Shown here piece after piece: positions 1 to 14,388 of a stretch of 64,000 bases of DNA (its first letter is position 1; every line of letters begins with the position of its first letter). Both the position numbers and the translations under genes were made by a program. The notes under the pieces are model-generated. The model did no database searches and was not told the origin of the DNA. It worked only from the letters and a program-made list of their open reading frames with translations. This stretch comes from Syngnathus acus (Eukaryota > Chordata > Actinopteri > Syngnathiformes > Syngnathidae): positions 11,835,991 to 11,899,990 of the forward strand of contig NC_051092.1 of assembly GCF_901709675.1 (NCBI RefSeq). The letters are read 5' to 3'.

Positions 1-3000
1 TTTTACTTTTACTCCATAGATTTACAAACAGCTTCTTTATTCATTAAATTGAGAAAATAAGCTGTGTTTTAAAAAACAAAACAAAAAAACAGTGATATGG
101 ACTCTTGCAAACCGGGAAAAAAACCAATCACAAAAGCGATTTAGAGGAGCAACATTTTCCCCATCTCGTTTTTATTAACTGAAAAACAGTCAGTTTTTTT
201 TAAATTTTTTGGTGAAACAGCTGAAAATGAAAAATGTATTTAACCCGGCCTGAAAGCAACCCGCTGAACACAGCATATCGCTACATGTAAAATTGATGGA
301 TGATTCAGGGATTTCACAATGGGGTACAATACCAGAAAGTAGAGCCGAAACAGCTGGAATTGTGAGACGACACACTGACAATGTCATTTCACCGATCCAT
401 CTTGCCCAGCTTCAAGCTGTTCAGGACCGGGAACAAATAAAAGCGCAACGTTCCACTTGCCTTGTCTGGTCTCCATATGAACTGACTGCAGACTTTTGAA
501 ACAATGGTCAGCCCAGATGTTACCAAAAGTGCAGTTTTATCAAAACTACCAAAAATCTCCCGCCGCCTTTCCATATAGTTTCTATTGAATATTTTACAGA
601 GGCACTCATTTGTTAAACAAACTATCTGACTTGACAGATCAACACGCCTGGCTTCTCTGTCAAAGGAATTATCTTAATGACCTCTTGGTTTGTTAATGAT
701 TTAGCGTTATCGTACTTGACCAGATGCTAGATGACTGTGGAATAAATTCAGCTGAATTGAAGCTTTTGGTGCTTAATGAGTACATTAATCAATTAATCAT
801 TTTAAGTATGAACTACTAAATATCCAAGGCAAACAAAGTAAAAAGGCTTCTTGTTGAATAAAATGAAAAAAATAAAAATAAATCAGTTCATGAAATCAGT
901 TGGATTTAGATTTTATCACCAGTTTCACAAACTATTATTGCCTGTCACAACACATTTTCCTTCATGCCTTGCTCTTTGTGCCGTGTCCAAATGTGCTCTC
1001 CAGTTGTAGTATGAATGTATTCATCAAAAATGCATACTGCACAGTCTTGCTTGACTGTGTTGGAACATAATAGAAAATGCTTTTTCAGTGCTAGTCCAAG
1101 TCAGTCTTAAACCTGAAAATAGTAAAAAAGAAACATGAATCTTGCTAAAAAGTAAGCTCTTTTGACATAGCTGTTATCACTCCGATAATTATTTAGGTAC
1201 CTTTTTCTTCCTTTCATGCAATGCATTTTCATTGGATCATAAATTAATCATTTTAAATATTTTTTTTATTTTGTGAATTTTTACGATAGTTGAGCTAATT
1301 TAATGTTAATGCTGAAATGTGCCATTGTGCATACTGTTATATAGAGTGGCTTAGTACAATGTTAGCGAAGAATACCTCCGTCGTGTTTTGACGACCACGT
1401 TGTTTAGAATTTTAATGTTCATGTTACATGGAGAGCCAAGTATTTTTTTTGAGGTGGTACTTGGAATCCAAAATTTGCAAACCATTGCAGTGAACCATAT
1501 GGCGTCCACCTATGAAGGCTTCACGTTGCTTCACGGCAAACAGAGTCCTGCTTTCTGATGTGAACTCAGACGACGGCGCCAGTGCATTTCTTTGTGAATG
1601 ACTAAACCTATCTCCCAATTTACCCCTCACTAGTTTAGTTGCCGGAATCCTAACTACGATAGCAAATTTGGGACTTATTTGAAGAGAGAAAAAAAAGATT
1701 AATATTAAGGAGTGGCAGCACAGTGAGTGGCACTAAGTCTTCACTTTTGGCAAGCGTGAAGGACGCGGCAGCGCTCATCAGGCTGGACCACTCTCCCCGG
1801 GTGTGAGACGACCTCGCTTGCAGACATTTTATGGCTCCTTCCGCAAGGCTTAATGCTGAATTATGGCCGAGAATAAGCAGGGAGTATATTTCACAGCGGA
1901 CGTGGAGGTCACGTACGAGCAGTTGTGAATTTTATAGCGGTTCAAATTGCGAGACGGGTTGGGGGGGGGGGGGGGGGGGAAGGCCGGGCGAGAGAGATGA
2001 AATGAAAGTACTAGCAATCTTCTTGATAAATGGCAGAACATTGTCAGGGAAATGTGTCATTTGCAAAGATTCATTGGTCTTGGCAAGTCTACCTGTTTGG
2101 ACCACACCGAATGCGCCTTTTTATTTTTTTTTCTTACTAAGCATGTGAAATGATTTTAAAGACTTCATTCAGTCTGGAACAAATTAATTCACTCTTTTTG
2201 ATTTTAATACTCAATGATGTACAAGGCCTAAAAAACCCAAAAGCATTATAAATCTAGATTGTTGAATGTTGTGTCTAATAGCTTGTTACATATTTTAACA
2301 TGGACACTAAACACACTCAAGCACTCAAGTACGAAATTATTCTTAGATTCATGATTTGAACAGCTTCATTACGTTCATACCAAAGATATTCAGTGGAAAT
2401 AATATTACAAATGGATGACAAATTATACTTCTGAATGGTGAGCACATGTTTGTGGTAGTCTTTCAACATGACTTTTAATGGTTTCTTTTATGTTTTCATT
2501 TTGCTTTTGTGCCATCTGGTCAATAAAATGTGAGATCACATTCCGCATTATGCAAAGTTCCTGGTAATACGAATTATTTCTTGTTTGCATTATAGCATCT
2601 GCTTTTGTGAGATAAAGGTGAGAGAGAATGATTGCAGAGAGGAAGGCCATCAGTCGGCTGCAAGTATTGTGAGGTTGACGCTATTATGCAGATGAGGGCG
2701 TTAAAAGTAGCGTCACACCAGCCGGCGTGTCATTAAGGCTGTAATGCCAATGGAGTTCAATATAGCAAAACCAGACACCATCCAGTTATTGCCTTTAATA
2801 TGCTAAGCTTCTCCATCTGTGTATTATTATTGACAGGGGTTCTGCTCTACTCATTTCAAAAACACCCCATGTGTTATTTATTTTCTTCTCTACTTTAACT
2901 GCTTAATGTTGGCGAAGATGTTTTCCCATGTTGTCAAATAAAGTCAGCCAAAATACAATAGGGTGGCACGGTAAATTACAAACACAATATAACATTTTGA

Positions 3001-6000
3001 AAAGAATCACACTGTGCTCTACTTATCCTTTTGTGTTATTCTGTTTCGAGTCAGTCCAACATTTGTCACTATTCCAAGCCAAATATTATCCGAGTTGAAA
3101 TGAAAATAAATCCAATTACCACAGGATCATCCTACTATTGGACCGAGTGTCTATGTGACATAAAAGGTAGCATGAATACACTCGTGCCGTTTTGTTATGA
3201 TGAGATCAGAGGAACACGGTGGAAACCCATTACCCCAATTACCCAATTACATCAAATGATGGGTGATTATCAGACATCACCCACGCGAAAGCTGCAGTAG
3301 ACCTGTTTAATAAAACTATACACCATTTTTTGACCTTCAACACATTCATTTGTGTGTTGTTTTTGACAGGCCCCGAACCTCGCAGCTGTAGTCTGACGTT
3401 AACAAAATTTTGTTTTTGATGATTTTGTCCTTTCCTTGGGTTTGATTCCTTTTTGGTCTAATCCTGTTGGGGCGAGTTCCACCACACTCATTTTAAATCA
3501 TACGGTAAGTTAAGATTATTTATTGCTGTGACAGTGTTAAAATAAGTTGGTATATTTTTCACCCAAGTTTTGGTGGAACCTTTGGAGGTCTTTCGGAGCT
3601 GTCAGGGGAATCAAGACCAGTAGTAATCAAACTGAAATCCACCTGACACCTCTGTCTTGTCATCAGAGATAAGAGTCCAAGGTGACCATTGATCCCAAGC
3701 GGATCACTTCATCTGACCTCAGTGTCTCCACCCCTCGTCTGTCCGCGTCCTTACCCTCTTCAGCGCACACCACCTAAAACTCTCGGCCATCAGACGCCAG
3801 CGATAACGGGCAACTTCAGCACGGTCCCACTGTTTGCTCGCTCTAAAAATAAGAGGTTAGGTTCCAAGTATGTTCAGCATGTCAATCGCAGCTTGTATTT
3901 AAGAGCATGCGTGTTTCTGCATTAGGGATAGGTGAGGGGCTATGGCGTGGATCAGCCTAAATTTACTAAAAGGTCAAATTTTTGGAAGTGTGTATGGAAA
4001 TTAATTAATTGAGCATGTGCAATACAAATGATCACACCTGGATGACTTGCAAGGAACATACAACCAAGTTTTGTGTCACAATGAAGTATGATGACGTAAA
4101 ATAAGGCGATGGGGAATACGAATCTTGTTGAAATATCAGAAACACAATTTAGCATGACGTTATTTTTTGTATCGCAACAGACATGTGATCAATGTCAACA
4201 GAAAACCCAGAGTCCGGCATTCTGCGACAATCTCTCGTCCCAAGAGTCCTCAACTGTTCCACTGACTGTCGGTAATACATACAAGGGGAGGGGCTATTCT
4301 TAGATTCTGTCAAGCCTGTCTCCGGGGAGCCGTCGAGGGGTCTCCATTACATACACGCACATGCACGCAGGTGTCCTCAGACATCTCCATTTGATCTTTA
4401 TGAAGCAGTGAAAGCCAATTGGAAAGCATGACGTTCCAAGTACGTGATCATGTTCCGCCACATGTGATAACTCAATTAATTGAGTGGTGTGCAGATTGGG
4501 TTGCCGCCAGCCAGCAGTTGTTGCACGTTAATATAGAGCGCCCTGGTGGAAAACAAAGAGCATGCGGCGTTTATGTGGCGCTGAGATCAGCCATTCCTTC
4601 ACTCTAGAAAAGGAACATTTTATCTGTGTCACTAAACACATTTACAGACTATAACGATGACATGATTACGTCTAACACGGTTATATTTAAACAGCAAAAA
4701 TGATCATGAGGTCAGTTTCAATGTTTGCTTGTGATGTCATGTTTTCAAAGTCACTCAGGAACTTGAAATCATTTAAGTCATGACATCATTTGAAATCAGG
4801 CCTGTTCATAACCAAGAAAAGCAAAACTCATTGATTTGAAGCTTTTGTGTGACTATTCCCTCAAATCTCACTGTTTGGGGAGCCCCAATACACACAGTTG
4901 TTTTTAAAATTTGTTCTTTCAGTTGTTTTGAAAAACTTTAAAGAATGCAGTGATGCTTTATTGCTTGGCTTCGCATTGGGGAGATTGAGGGAAATGTTGT
5001 CCTGAGGGCACAATTACACAGAAGCAGGAGGAGGAAATAGTATTCCTGTGCAAGTAAATGATGTAATTGACCTTCTTTTCCATCCCGGTAACCTTAACGT
5101 CACAATAGCTTGACGGCCGAAACCCAACACTCCCTTTTAGATGTGAAGCCTGGGACTTTGATCATTTTGCTTTTTCTCGATCTCACTATACGTGTCCCCA
5201 TTTGTTGCGGAGCCTGTAGCACCTGGCAGTTGGGGCCAGTTTTGAACCCCCACTGCCCTCCATCACATGTAAATCCCGAGGTAGGCGTCTTGAGCACATA
5301 GCACCTCATAACGAGGGCATTGACTTACAGACCACACGCAACATCGACGAGGGTAGAAATTCTGTCCACGTGTGTGGTGAGCTTGGGAGAAGGTTTGACT
5401 CCATGCAGCTGTCCTTACAGTTTCAGGATTCCAACATTCATCGAGACAATGGCAAATTGTTTCTATCCTATCGTGTGTTATGAGAATGAAAACACAACCT
5501 CAACTTAATATCCTAGATTTACACTGCAAGTCCAACTGTCCAATTGAGATTCACTGCTTATGCTTGGTTGTCTCCATGTACGCTTCATGTGACATGCATC
5601 CCATCAGTGTTATCACAATACCTAAACTCTGAATCAGATTACTATATACGTATATAAGTACCTCAATGCAAAAACTGAAATGATATCATAACAAATAATT
5701 TAGAAGAGGTCTGATAAAAATAAAATAAAATAAAAATTCAATGCTGTCTTTTTCGTCGCCTCTTTTTGCTGCCATAAGGTCACTAAAAATTGGAATTGCA
5801 ACATCTTTCCCGACTGGAATGTTGACTCACACCCACACACAGAGCAATATCTTATTGTGGGTTCAAAGTGTGAATTTAAGAGACAGATGCGATATCCAAA
5901 GTAAACTATCTGTTAGCACAGACATAAAAACGTACAATAGTAACTATTATTGTGCGATTATCTATCTATTGTTTTACTGGCCAATAATGAAAATGGGTGT

Positions 6001-7620
6001 TTTACCACATTTTCACCGCACAAGAACTGCCACATCGCTCAGTGTGTGCTCGACTCAACACTTGCACAATGCGCGAGGTTCTGCCAAAATAATTTACGCC
6101 AAAACAACGTGAACAATACATCTAAATGATAGAAATACAGTGTTGACAGTAGACAGTGTTTCATAACAATAATTAACCATAACATATGTGCCTGTGGATG
6201 GGTTGGTAAAACTAAATGCAAACGACATACGTACCGCGCCGGTTACATTCAAATGGATGAGAGCAAGCCACATTATATTTTATCATCCTTATTCTCTCTC
6301 ATGTTCTTTTTGTAGTACCTTGCTATTATGTATTTATTTCTCCAAATGCAGACTTCCTCTGAAAATGTCTGTCTAATTGCAGATGAGATTTTTACTCAGG
6401 CACGTTGCTCTCGTGAAAGCAAATCTGTAAAAGTTAAAAGCTGGGTGAAATTGCACCTGTAATATTTGTTCAGAAGGGGTTGACTCCCATAAGCTCCATG
6501 TTGTGCTTTCACAAGGAGGTTTCCATACCTTGTGCTGGCTCATTTTTTTGTATCATTGTGACATATTGTTGCTATTTTATTGGCAGTTACTTGATTAAAT
6601 TGATTGTTCTTGGGTTTCCAGAAGCTGATGGCAGTCTTCTATACGAGGCTGCTTCAGAACCGTCAAAGATTGGCTTTCCTTGGAGGTGGGTTAGGCTCTT
6701 AATCGTCCAGATTATCTTTTTGTTTTGGGTAGAATCCAAAGGGTAGAACAACCTTGTACTTGGATATCTTCTAATACTGTACTCCATGCATGATAGGAAG
6801 GTTAGAGTTGGCTTTTGTTGCTCACTGATGGATTGTGCGCCTGCGGTCGTTTGCTCTGCAAGCAGAGCTCTAAAGCTATGTTTCTGGTGTTTAATGGTCT
6901 CCCATGAGCCTGCTCCCGTTTTTACTGGCCAGCTCGTGCGAGGGCGGAAAAGACAAATGTGATGATGCCTGAGGGGGAAAGGAATAGAGAAGGGGAAAGA
7001 AATAAAAAGATACGATGCGGGAGCTGAGTTTGTGGATTGAAGGAAGTATTGGACGCATCGATAGGAAAAGAGGGTAAGACGGACGTTGACAAGTAGGTAA
7101 AAAGAAACAGAGATGCGGGACTTGTGGTGTAAGGTAACTCAGAGCGCTGGACTCAGTCTGACTTGCGCTGATGGATGGGCTCTTCCACAGGAGACGTCTG
7201 ATGACTGGATGAAAAGGCTCGACTTTAACCACATGACATCCCCTTGAACCCAATACTCCAACACAGCGCTTGTCCACAAATGTAAGAGCATGGCCGAATG
7301 CACCGCTCATAAATCTGTCACTTTTACTTCAGTACTTTATCATTTTGCAAGCTCTTGCAGCACCTTCTTGAATTAATACTAAACATGTGCCACCTCCCAA
7401 AATAAACGAAATTTTGTTTCTTAAAAGTAAAAAGTGAAGCGAGAATAGGATATTGTCGTGGATTATTGTTGTGGATTTGTTTTGTTTGTAAATCAATTTG
7501 TGTGTTATCTAATCTATTTCCACAAGTGGAATGAATTGACATGCCATTTATCCATGCCAGCCTCCCAAAGTATATTTTTAAAGAGAAACAACAATTAATT
7601 GCCAAAGATAAATATGGAAA
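1..7620. other. Intergenic, no gene seen
   Basis: AT-rich, non-repetitive except for the G19 run. The short ORFs lack recognisable domains and splice context. No sema3d exon is visible, although sema3d would be expected somewhere upstream of sema3a by synteny. Confidence 0.6.
1961..1979 (+). repeat. Homopolymer G19
   Basis: Nineteen uninterrupted guanines preceded by GACGGGTT. A mononucleotide tract and possible quadruplex former. Confidence 0.95.
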
Positions 7621-7627
7621 CACAGTG

Positions 7628-7690
7628 GCGACATGGTGGAGTAAAGGTTAGCATGTATGCCTTACAAGTCTGAGATTTAATTTGCCCATC
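7628..7690 (+). repeat. Fragment of the same dispersed repeat (head part)
   Basis: GCGACATGGTGGAGTAAAGG, TTAGCATGTATGCCTTACAA and GTCTGAGATTTAATTTGCCC correspond to the head (cacggtgg...ggttagca...gcctcaca...) of the fish dispersed repeat. Strongly diverged. Confidence 0.5.
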
Positions 7691-7984
7691 GTTGTTTTTC
7701 AAACTGTGACATTAAAAATTTAATATTTGCAAGACTTTAATGAAGCAAAAAAAAGTCATAGTTTTTTGTTTTTTTAATTAAAAGTGGGACTTGGGGATAG
7801 AATTCAAGGCTGGTGACAATATAACCCAGCTTGTATGCTTTTATTGGTTTCAGCAGATCCACCATCAAGTTCAGGGTCACACTAGCAGCCATTCATCACA
7901 AAACAAACTCCAGCATGGAAGTGCCACTTCTCTTCCCCAATTTAGGACAGCTGAGAATGCAATTCAGACATTTCACTCTGTAAA

Positions 7985-8115
7985 AACAGTTGTGTACCTA
8001 AAAGTACATAAAAAATGTACTTGAGTATTCACTTTTTACTTTAACTCCCTGTGTGATATCATACCTGTACTTTGTATTGTTAAAATGGGCTCATATCTGT
8101 ACTCCTACTTAAGTA
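7985..8115. repeat. Possible dispersed repeat rich in GTACTT/TACTTAAGTA
   Basis: AAAAGTACATAAAAAATGTACTTGAGTA and ACTTTTTACTTTAACTCC resemble a common fish repeat with short inverted GTACTTT words. Recognition is weak. Confidence 0.3.
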
Positions 8116-8764
8116 TCCTTTGTAACCTCGGATGATTTTCCATCTGATGTGGCGGCAGGAAGTTGGTGACAGAGCTAATTTGGCAGCGGGTGTTTCTGGG
8201 TCTCACTAAAAGCTTCATTTGAGGCTTGCTGCAAAACCAGCGGGAAGTCGCGGTCGTACTTTACGACCTGGGTCGTCTGAAGGGATGGAGTCAGTTACAG
8301 GGCAGAGAGATGGGAACCTGCACGCAACCACCAGCACTGAAGATATATATAGAGGCTCTCCTCCACCTCCCCCACCGCCCACCACCCTTCCTCAGAGGTG
8401 AATGGGTCGTATAAAAAACACATTTTACAGCTTATATGACCTGCTTTTACACAGACTTCCAAAGCTTTTATTTAGGATGTGGTTGGGGCCACTCTCATAT
8501 GGTCACCATTACGACTCAAATGTAATTGATGTATTTTTTTATGTCAAATATTCTTAAATAATCACGGAATAGTAATGCGGCCCATAGTGCATTTAATTCT
8601 GAATTTTCTTCACCTCAAATGTATTTTCAGATTGTGTTCACCAAATTATCTTTTTCAGAATTCATTCAAATTAAAGTTACCTAAGATTTTTCAACTACCC
8701 AGGGTCACAACTGTATTGCACAGGTGTCAAACTGAGCCTGACAATTCTGTAAGAAAAGTGAAAA

Positions 8765-8824
8765 GGGGTAGGGGCATGGGGGGGTAAAAAAAAAAAAAGG
8801 TGTGTGTCGGGGTGGGAAGTGGGG
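8765..8824 (+). repeat. G-run cluster, candidate G-quadruplex
   Basis: Runs of G at 8765-8768, 8771-8774, 8778-8784, 8809-8812, 8814-8816 and 8821-8824, with an A13 run between 8786 and 8798. The G-runs provide more than four tracts on one strand. Confidence 0.7.
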
Positions 8825-8829
8825 TGCTG

Positions 8830-11800
8830 ACAGCAACAGGATGCATGGACATTGTCACGGGGGTTGATTTGGGGCCCTCCCATAGTGTCGCACACTGCCA
8901 CCATTGTCCCGAGACGAGGACTGACCGCTCGTTCGCTCTCGTTGACCAGGTACGGAGGCCAGGTCACCCAGTCCAGACACTCTAAAACCAAATCTTAATT
9001 TGAGGTAGGGGCTGAAATTTATTATTCAATTTATTATTTATTTATTTCAATCATTCACAGATTTACCTTGACTGACACGATTGGTCATCAATAAAAGGAC
9101 AGTGATGACAATGAATGAAAGAATAAGTGAAATCAATACAATTAAAATGGCTATTTCTCACCATATGGCCTTAAAAAATAAATAAAAATATTCCAGAACA
9201 GTCCCGTCTATGAACCACTTGAGAATCCAGGTACTAATTCTTGAATGTTGTACATGTGCCTAATAAAATACAATTGTTCTTATGTCTGATTGCCAGTAGA
9301 TGTTGAAGGAATGCTATTAAGATTGCTAAATGCTAGTGCCATATGTGCTGCTTTGTGTATTTAAGAGTCTTGTGCCAATCACCTCCGGTGCGCTGAGAAA
9401 ATATTTATTCATATTTAGCACTTTCTTTTGTTACCCTCTGTTTCGTAGTTTCGTCTCGCGCTCCTACAGTGATGTTTTTTTTCTCTTCGTACCATGTGGA
9501 GTTCCTGGTGTGTAAATCAACACCTTGGCTGACACTCCACAGCACCAGGCTAATTGCTCATTTAACTGACACCAGCTTTACAGTAAATGAAAATTATAAC
9601 CTCATGCAATACTGAATCATGGCAAAACCAGGAACACACGCCTGAGATGCTCTGACAAACCCGTATGGTCGGTGCCACAAGCAGCTGGTGCCCCACTGTC
9701 CTGGAAACAATAAAGGCAAGAGAGAAGCTCGATTGTGGGAGTGATGGGAGCAGTTCAAGAATAATATTGGCTTGGTGAAAAAGACAAAAACAAGCTAAAA
9801 GCTTATTGGCCTCTTCGGAGGACTGGTGGCTAATCACACATTCCTAAAACTTGGATCCATCCGTCCATTTCCAACACCGCTTATATGCTAAATATTTCAT
9901 CTCACATTCAAAAGCCACTGCGTCAGAAAAGAAAGGCACACAGTAACACATGCTTGGAAATGCATATGGTGTTCATCATGACAGTGGTTGTCAAATGTGT
10001 AGTGCAGTCACTGCATATGGACCACCCAGTGTTAACGTTCAAGCTCAACAATTATTTTTGGTCATAATCATTTTCACACAGTGACGACGTAACATGTTGG
10101 TCATCCACCAATTTTCCGTAATATCATACTCATAACTTGTTTGCAAGCCTTTCGGGAAACAATATTTTGAGGCACCACATATAATGATTCCTTGAAAATT
10201 TGGACACAGCTATAGAAGAGTTCGGTAGGATTAGCCATTTTCATTTATTGCATTTTTAAAAGTGGAATTGAGGTCAGGTTTCTGGCATTTCCCTTTAAAA
10301 AAAAGTCTCAGCACAATGAAATTAATGATATCTTGACCACATATTAAAATATATCGTTTGTTATCATATCACTGAACCACAATTGAACAATTAAATTCTG
10401 TGTGGCCCGTAGAAGGTTCTATGTGAAACCAGGACATGATTGCACAACCCGTTTTGACTTGGCATGATGTACTCTAGTTGTGCTTTTCTATTGTTCATCC
10501 TTTTTTTGAGATGATCCAGTCGAAAATGATGAATATGTGCAATCGTCATCTGTTCTGGTGATTGTAATTTGTGTGGGAAGCTAAAGTGAGCTTGTGTCCT
10601 GGTCGCCAGTCCTTTCCATTCTCAGCAGTTGTCATTGCGAGATTTATTGTACCACTGTTGGCATGCGAAATTAAAATCCACAAGCTTGCTAGTAAAATTG
10701 TGCTTTGGTCTCATTTAACGGGACTACATAAAACATTTGCAATGTTATGAAAACGAGTTAAAAAATATACTAAATATAATAACTGAAGGGAAATATGGCA
10801 TGTTATTATGCTGGCAAAGCCTCATTTATTTTGTGTTATCCTGACCACAGAGAGAAAAAAAAAATATATATATACATATATAGCTGGTAAAATGTCTCTT
10901 GATGTTCGTGTGTCTGCATGTTTGTCAACAAAGCAGTCGGGAGCACAGTAAACGTAAAATGTTTACAAGCTTCAAATAAAACCCAATAAAATTGGTCACA
11001 GTTGAAGAGCAGTTTGTAAGTGACTTATTCAATGACAGCTGCTTTCAATGTAGACCTCTCCGTATTGCCAGCCCTCATTTTGGCAGATGTCAAAACCCAC
11101 AGAAAAATGTTGTTAATTTGTATTAAAGTAAATTCATGGGTATGGTGAAGGCAATCAGATCTGCTGTCCGTGCTGATGAGGTGTCACGAGAAATTCTATA
11201 CTGTATTTTTCAGAAGATGTTAAAAATGCTTTCACAATATTACACTGAATAGAAATCAGCAACACCGCTGCTACAAGGTGTTTAACACTTGCTAACAAGA
11301 AATCTGACATTTCTTGATACGCAAAAGTATTTTATCAATGATGGGAATTTTCATGCGTCAAACTACAACAAGCAGCTCATCATCTCGCATGAAAAATTCC
11401 TATCCAGTATGTCATATCTTTGCCGTTTTCCGCTGTCGTATCGGACTGTCTGGTCAGGCGTCAGCATATCAAATCACCAGGATGAAGAGTGCGTATGTTC
11501 TGTTAACACACTCGCGTGAATGAAACCATCTGCACGGCATTAGAGCGACAGTCTGTAGCCTTTTTCTGCGGATGTATGAAAACACACACCAGCCGGCCAC
11601 TCTAATCTGACTCAGTCTGCTTTTGCTGTTTATTATTTCAAGCCGAAATGGAAACGTGCAGTAACTGGACTTGCGCTGGACTGACAACTGCAATGACAAT
11701 TCCACCGAATGTTGAAGATGAGGTGTCCAGCAGCACTGCCAACAATTAAGCTTATACCATAAAAAAATAAATGAAGATGTGAGGTAGTACCTCAGCTACT

Positions 11801-14300
11801 GGTCTCTCTGCGGGAAACCTTAAGGGAGAAGTAAATGTGAAAGTCATCGTAACAATCTTTTTGTATATTGTTTTAGCCTAACTCCTGCCGAAATATTTTA
11901 TCTCTGAGAACAAGTGCGCCTGGAGGACAGTGGAACACCAACAGCAGCCAAAGTTCATATTTGGACTGTACTTCTGAAATGTAAATTTTCTCAACATGGG
12001 TAGCAGTTTCATCGTAAGATTTTCAAAATCTTTGGTGATAGGATTGGACGCGGTGCAATTTAGGTGTCTGTACATCTACTTTGACATCCATTCCATGAAT
12101 CCTCTTCAACCACAGCTTCTCCGTTTGTTTTTTTCCCCAATTCCCACCCACACTTTTTCACTGTAGTATCGTGCATGTTCCTGCAGTCTTTTTCTATTCC
12201 GTCCCTACAGGGACGGGCATGACCTGTGCACCCTTGAGATCATCTCTCTCTACACCAAAGCCAACACTTCTACTTCTCACAACTTGAACTAGAGGAGGTG
12301 TGCACCAGCATAATTGACAAGTGCAAATGAGCAATGCTAAGCAATTTCCGTGCTGCTGGAAATACAAATATACATGACCAGCCATCACACAGCTTAGAGA
12401 AATTCTCAGATTGGTTGATGTACATTTTCGACCTTAACAGCCAACCTTCAATTTTGTAGACAAACTAAACCATCATGCTACATTTGGTGTATTCCAACAC
12501 ATTCCTCGTAAATAAATCAGAAACTGCCTATGGACTATAATGTAGTGGAAGGAGCAACACTTTATATTGTACATTTCATACATGAAACTATCTTTTACCC
12601 TGAAGTGGTTTCCATGCGTGTTATTATTCAGCGAGCGCCTGTTTTGTAACCTCGGATATCTTGTTGCCACGGTGGCAAGTTTACACCTTTTTACAAGGCA
12701 GTACATTAAGTTATTGTATTGCTAATGCACTCGGGAACAGACACGATAACATTAGGAGAGAATTTGCCTCGAGGCGAGACAGCATGACTTGATCTCATAG
12801 TGAGATGTAAATACGTGGTAAATATGCGGGTAGTAACTAAGAGCAAGTGTGCCGGCGTGCGCTTTATGATGGCATGCAGCCCACTTAACGGATTGATGGA
12901 GTGCTCAATGTTTGCTCATAAACTTGCGGCTTTTATAGAGTCTGTATAGGCTCATAATACGAGAGAAAGTGTTCTTGTGGGAATTGAAACACTCGCAACT
13001 CTTGGTGCAATTCGTCGTATCAGTTTTACAGCAATAGTAACTCAATAATGATGACTTTGGAACTTGACCAAAATTTACTGGAAAGAAAATCCTATTAACC
13101 CTCCCCATACATCTACAGTCCACTCAGAACTTCAGGTCATTGTTTTACTATTATTGTTCCTTTGTAAAGATGGCACAAAATACTAAAATTAGCACTACAT
13201 CCCAGTTTTTTTATTGTCATTTAAGTGCATGTTAGAGAATATACATGCTAATGTTTTACATTGCATCATTTTGGATATGCTTTATCCTAAAATCAAACTC
13301 TACAAAGAATAGTAGTTTTTTTCTTTAAATGAGAAAATGGGCCTGTAAACATTCTTAATGCATTCAGGCCTCATTATAAAGTAAAATATGAAAACGCACC
13401 TCGGCTGTGTTCAAATAATTTCAGTGGTGTCCAAGATCAACAAATAAAGTACACGCGTCAAATGGAAGGCCTTCCAGAAAAATGTACTGCATCATTATCA
13501 ATCTTTTCACTTTGACTGGAAAGAAAAAGTCAGTGTGTCTGGCACAGTAAGAAAATATAAGCTGACGCCAACGTGCTTGTGTGTCAGTGGGAGAGTGGGA
13601 GAATTTTTCAAGTTTAATAGTGCCGTCGAAAAAAGGCGTAAGAGTTTGTCAGCTGCTTCGATGTGCTGAGAGTACTGATTGTTTGGATCACAATGACCTA
13701 ATAAATAACACGTAATGCGAACTTCATGAGAGTGGACTAAAGGCTTGCCTACTTTCCAGAATCATAAAAAAGACATGTAGTGGCATACACCTTTTCATAA
13801 TGTTTGTAAACAAAGGTACACACCATCATAAGGTTGTTTTTGTTCTTTGACTTGAGAGCTTAAATTTCAAATACGAACACCATATATGGTGGCAGTATAC
13901 TCAACTCACTTAACAACAAGCAGCAGTTTATGGAGCTGATTAATTCGACTCCAACTTAAAGTTTACTAACAAAACATAAAGCAAAGATAATTACATCTGA
14001 AATTTCTTAAACAATTTCATCACTTTAAGCCTTTAAGTATGCTAGCTAAATGTCAACAGTTATGGGAAAATGTCATTGATACGCGAACACATAGCATCTA
14101 TGTGGTCGGGGTAGAACGCTTTCAGGCAACGGACATTTGAACACAACCGGTGCAGTACATTTAGTCAGACAATATAACAATAATCACAGGCATATATTTT
14201 TTATCCTCTGCAAAGAATAACTAATACGAGCTCATTGAATCACAGAGATTTTGAAACTGTTCTTTTGTGTATGACTGTATTGTACTGCCCGACGACTGCT
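8830..14300. other. Intergenic, no gene seen
   Basis: No exon with family similarity. It contains an A-rich/TA stretch near 10855-10882 and the repeat scrap at 9853. Otherwise featureless to reading by eye. Confidence 0.55.
9853..9890 (-). repeat. Short scrap of the dispersed repeat tail
   Basis: GGATCCATCCGTCCATTTCC followed by AACACCGCTTAT matches the reverse-complement tail of the same family. Very short. Confidence 0.4.
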
Positions 14301-14307
14301 TGGATAG

Positions 14308-14360
14308 GCTCCAGCACGCCCGCGACCCCCATGGGGACAAGCGATATAGAAAATGGATGG
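14308..14360 (+). repeat. Fragment of the same dispersed repeat (tail part)
   Basis: GGATAGGCTCCAGCACGCCC, GCGACCCCCATGGGGACAAG and CGATATAGAAAATGGATGGG form the typical 3' tail of this fish repeat, just before its ATGG run. Confidence 0.65.
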
Positions 14361-14369
14361 GTGTATTAT

Positions 14370-14388
14370 ACTGCCCCCTAGTGGCCAA
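14370..14388 (-). promoter_or_regulatory. CTCF-like motif
   Basis: The reverse complement reads TGGCCACTAGGGGGCAGT, close to the known CTCF core CCASYAGRKGGCRS. It lies next to a dispersed repeat tail and could be repeat-derived. Confidence 0.4.

Noticed and set aside
4532-4553. Third CTCF-like word (GCGCCCTGGTGGAAA)
   Set aside because: Lacks one G of the core and fits the consensus poorly.
6891-7310. 139-codon minus-strand ORF
   Set aside because: Ser/Pro/Phe-rich with no recognisable family, no start context and no neighbouring exons.
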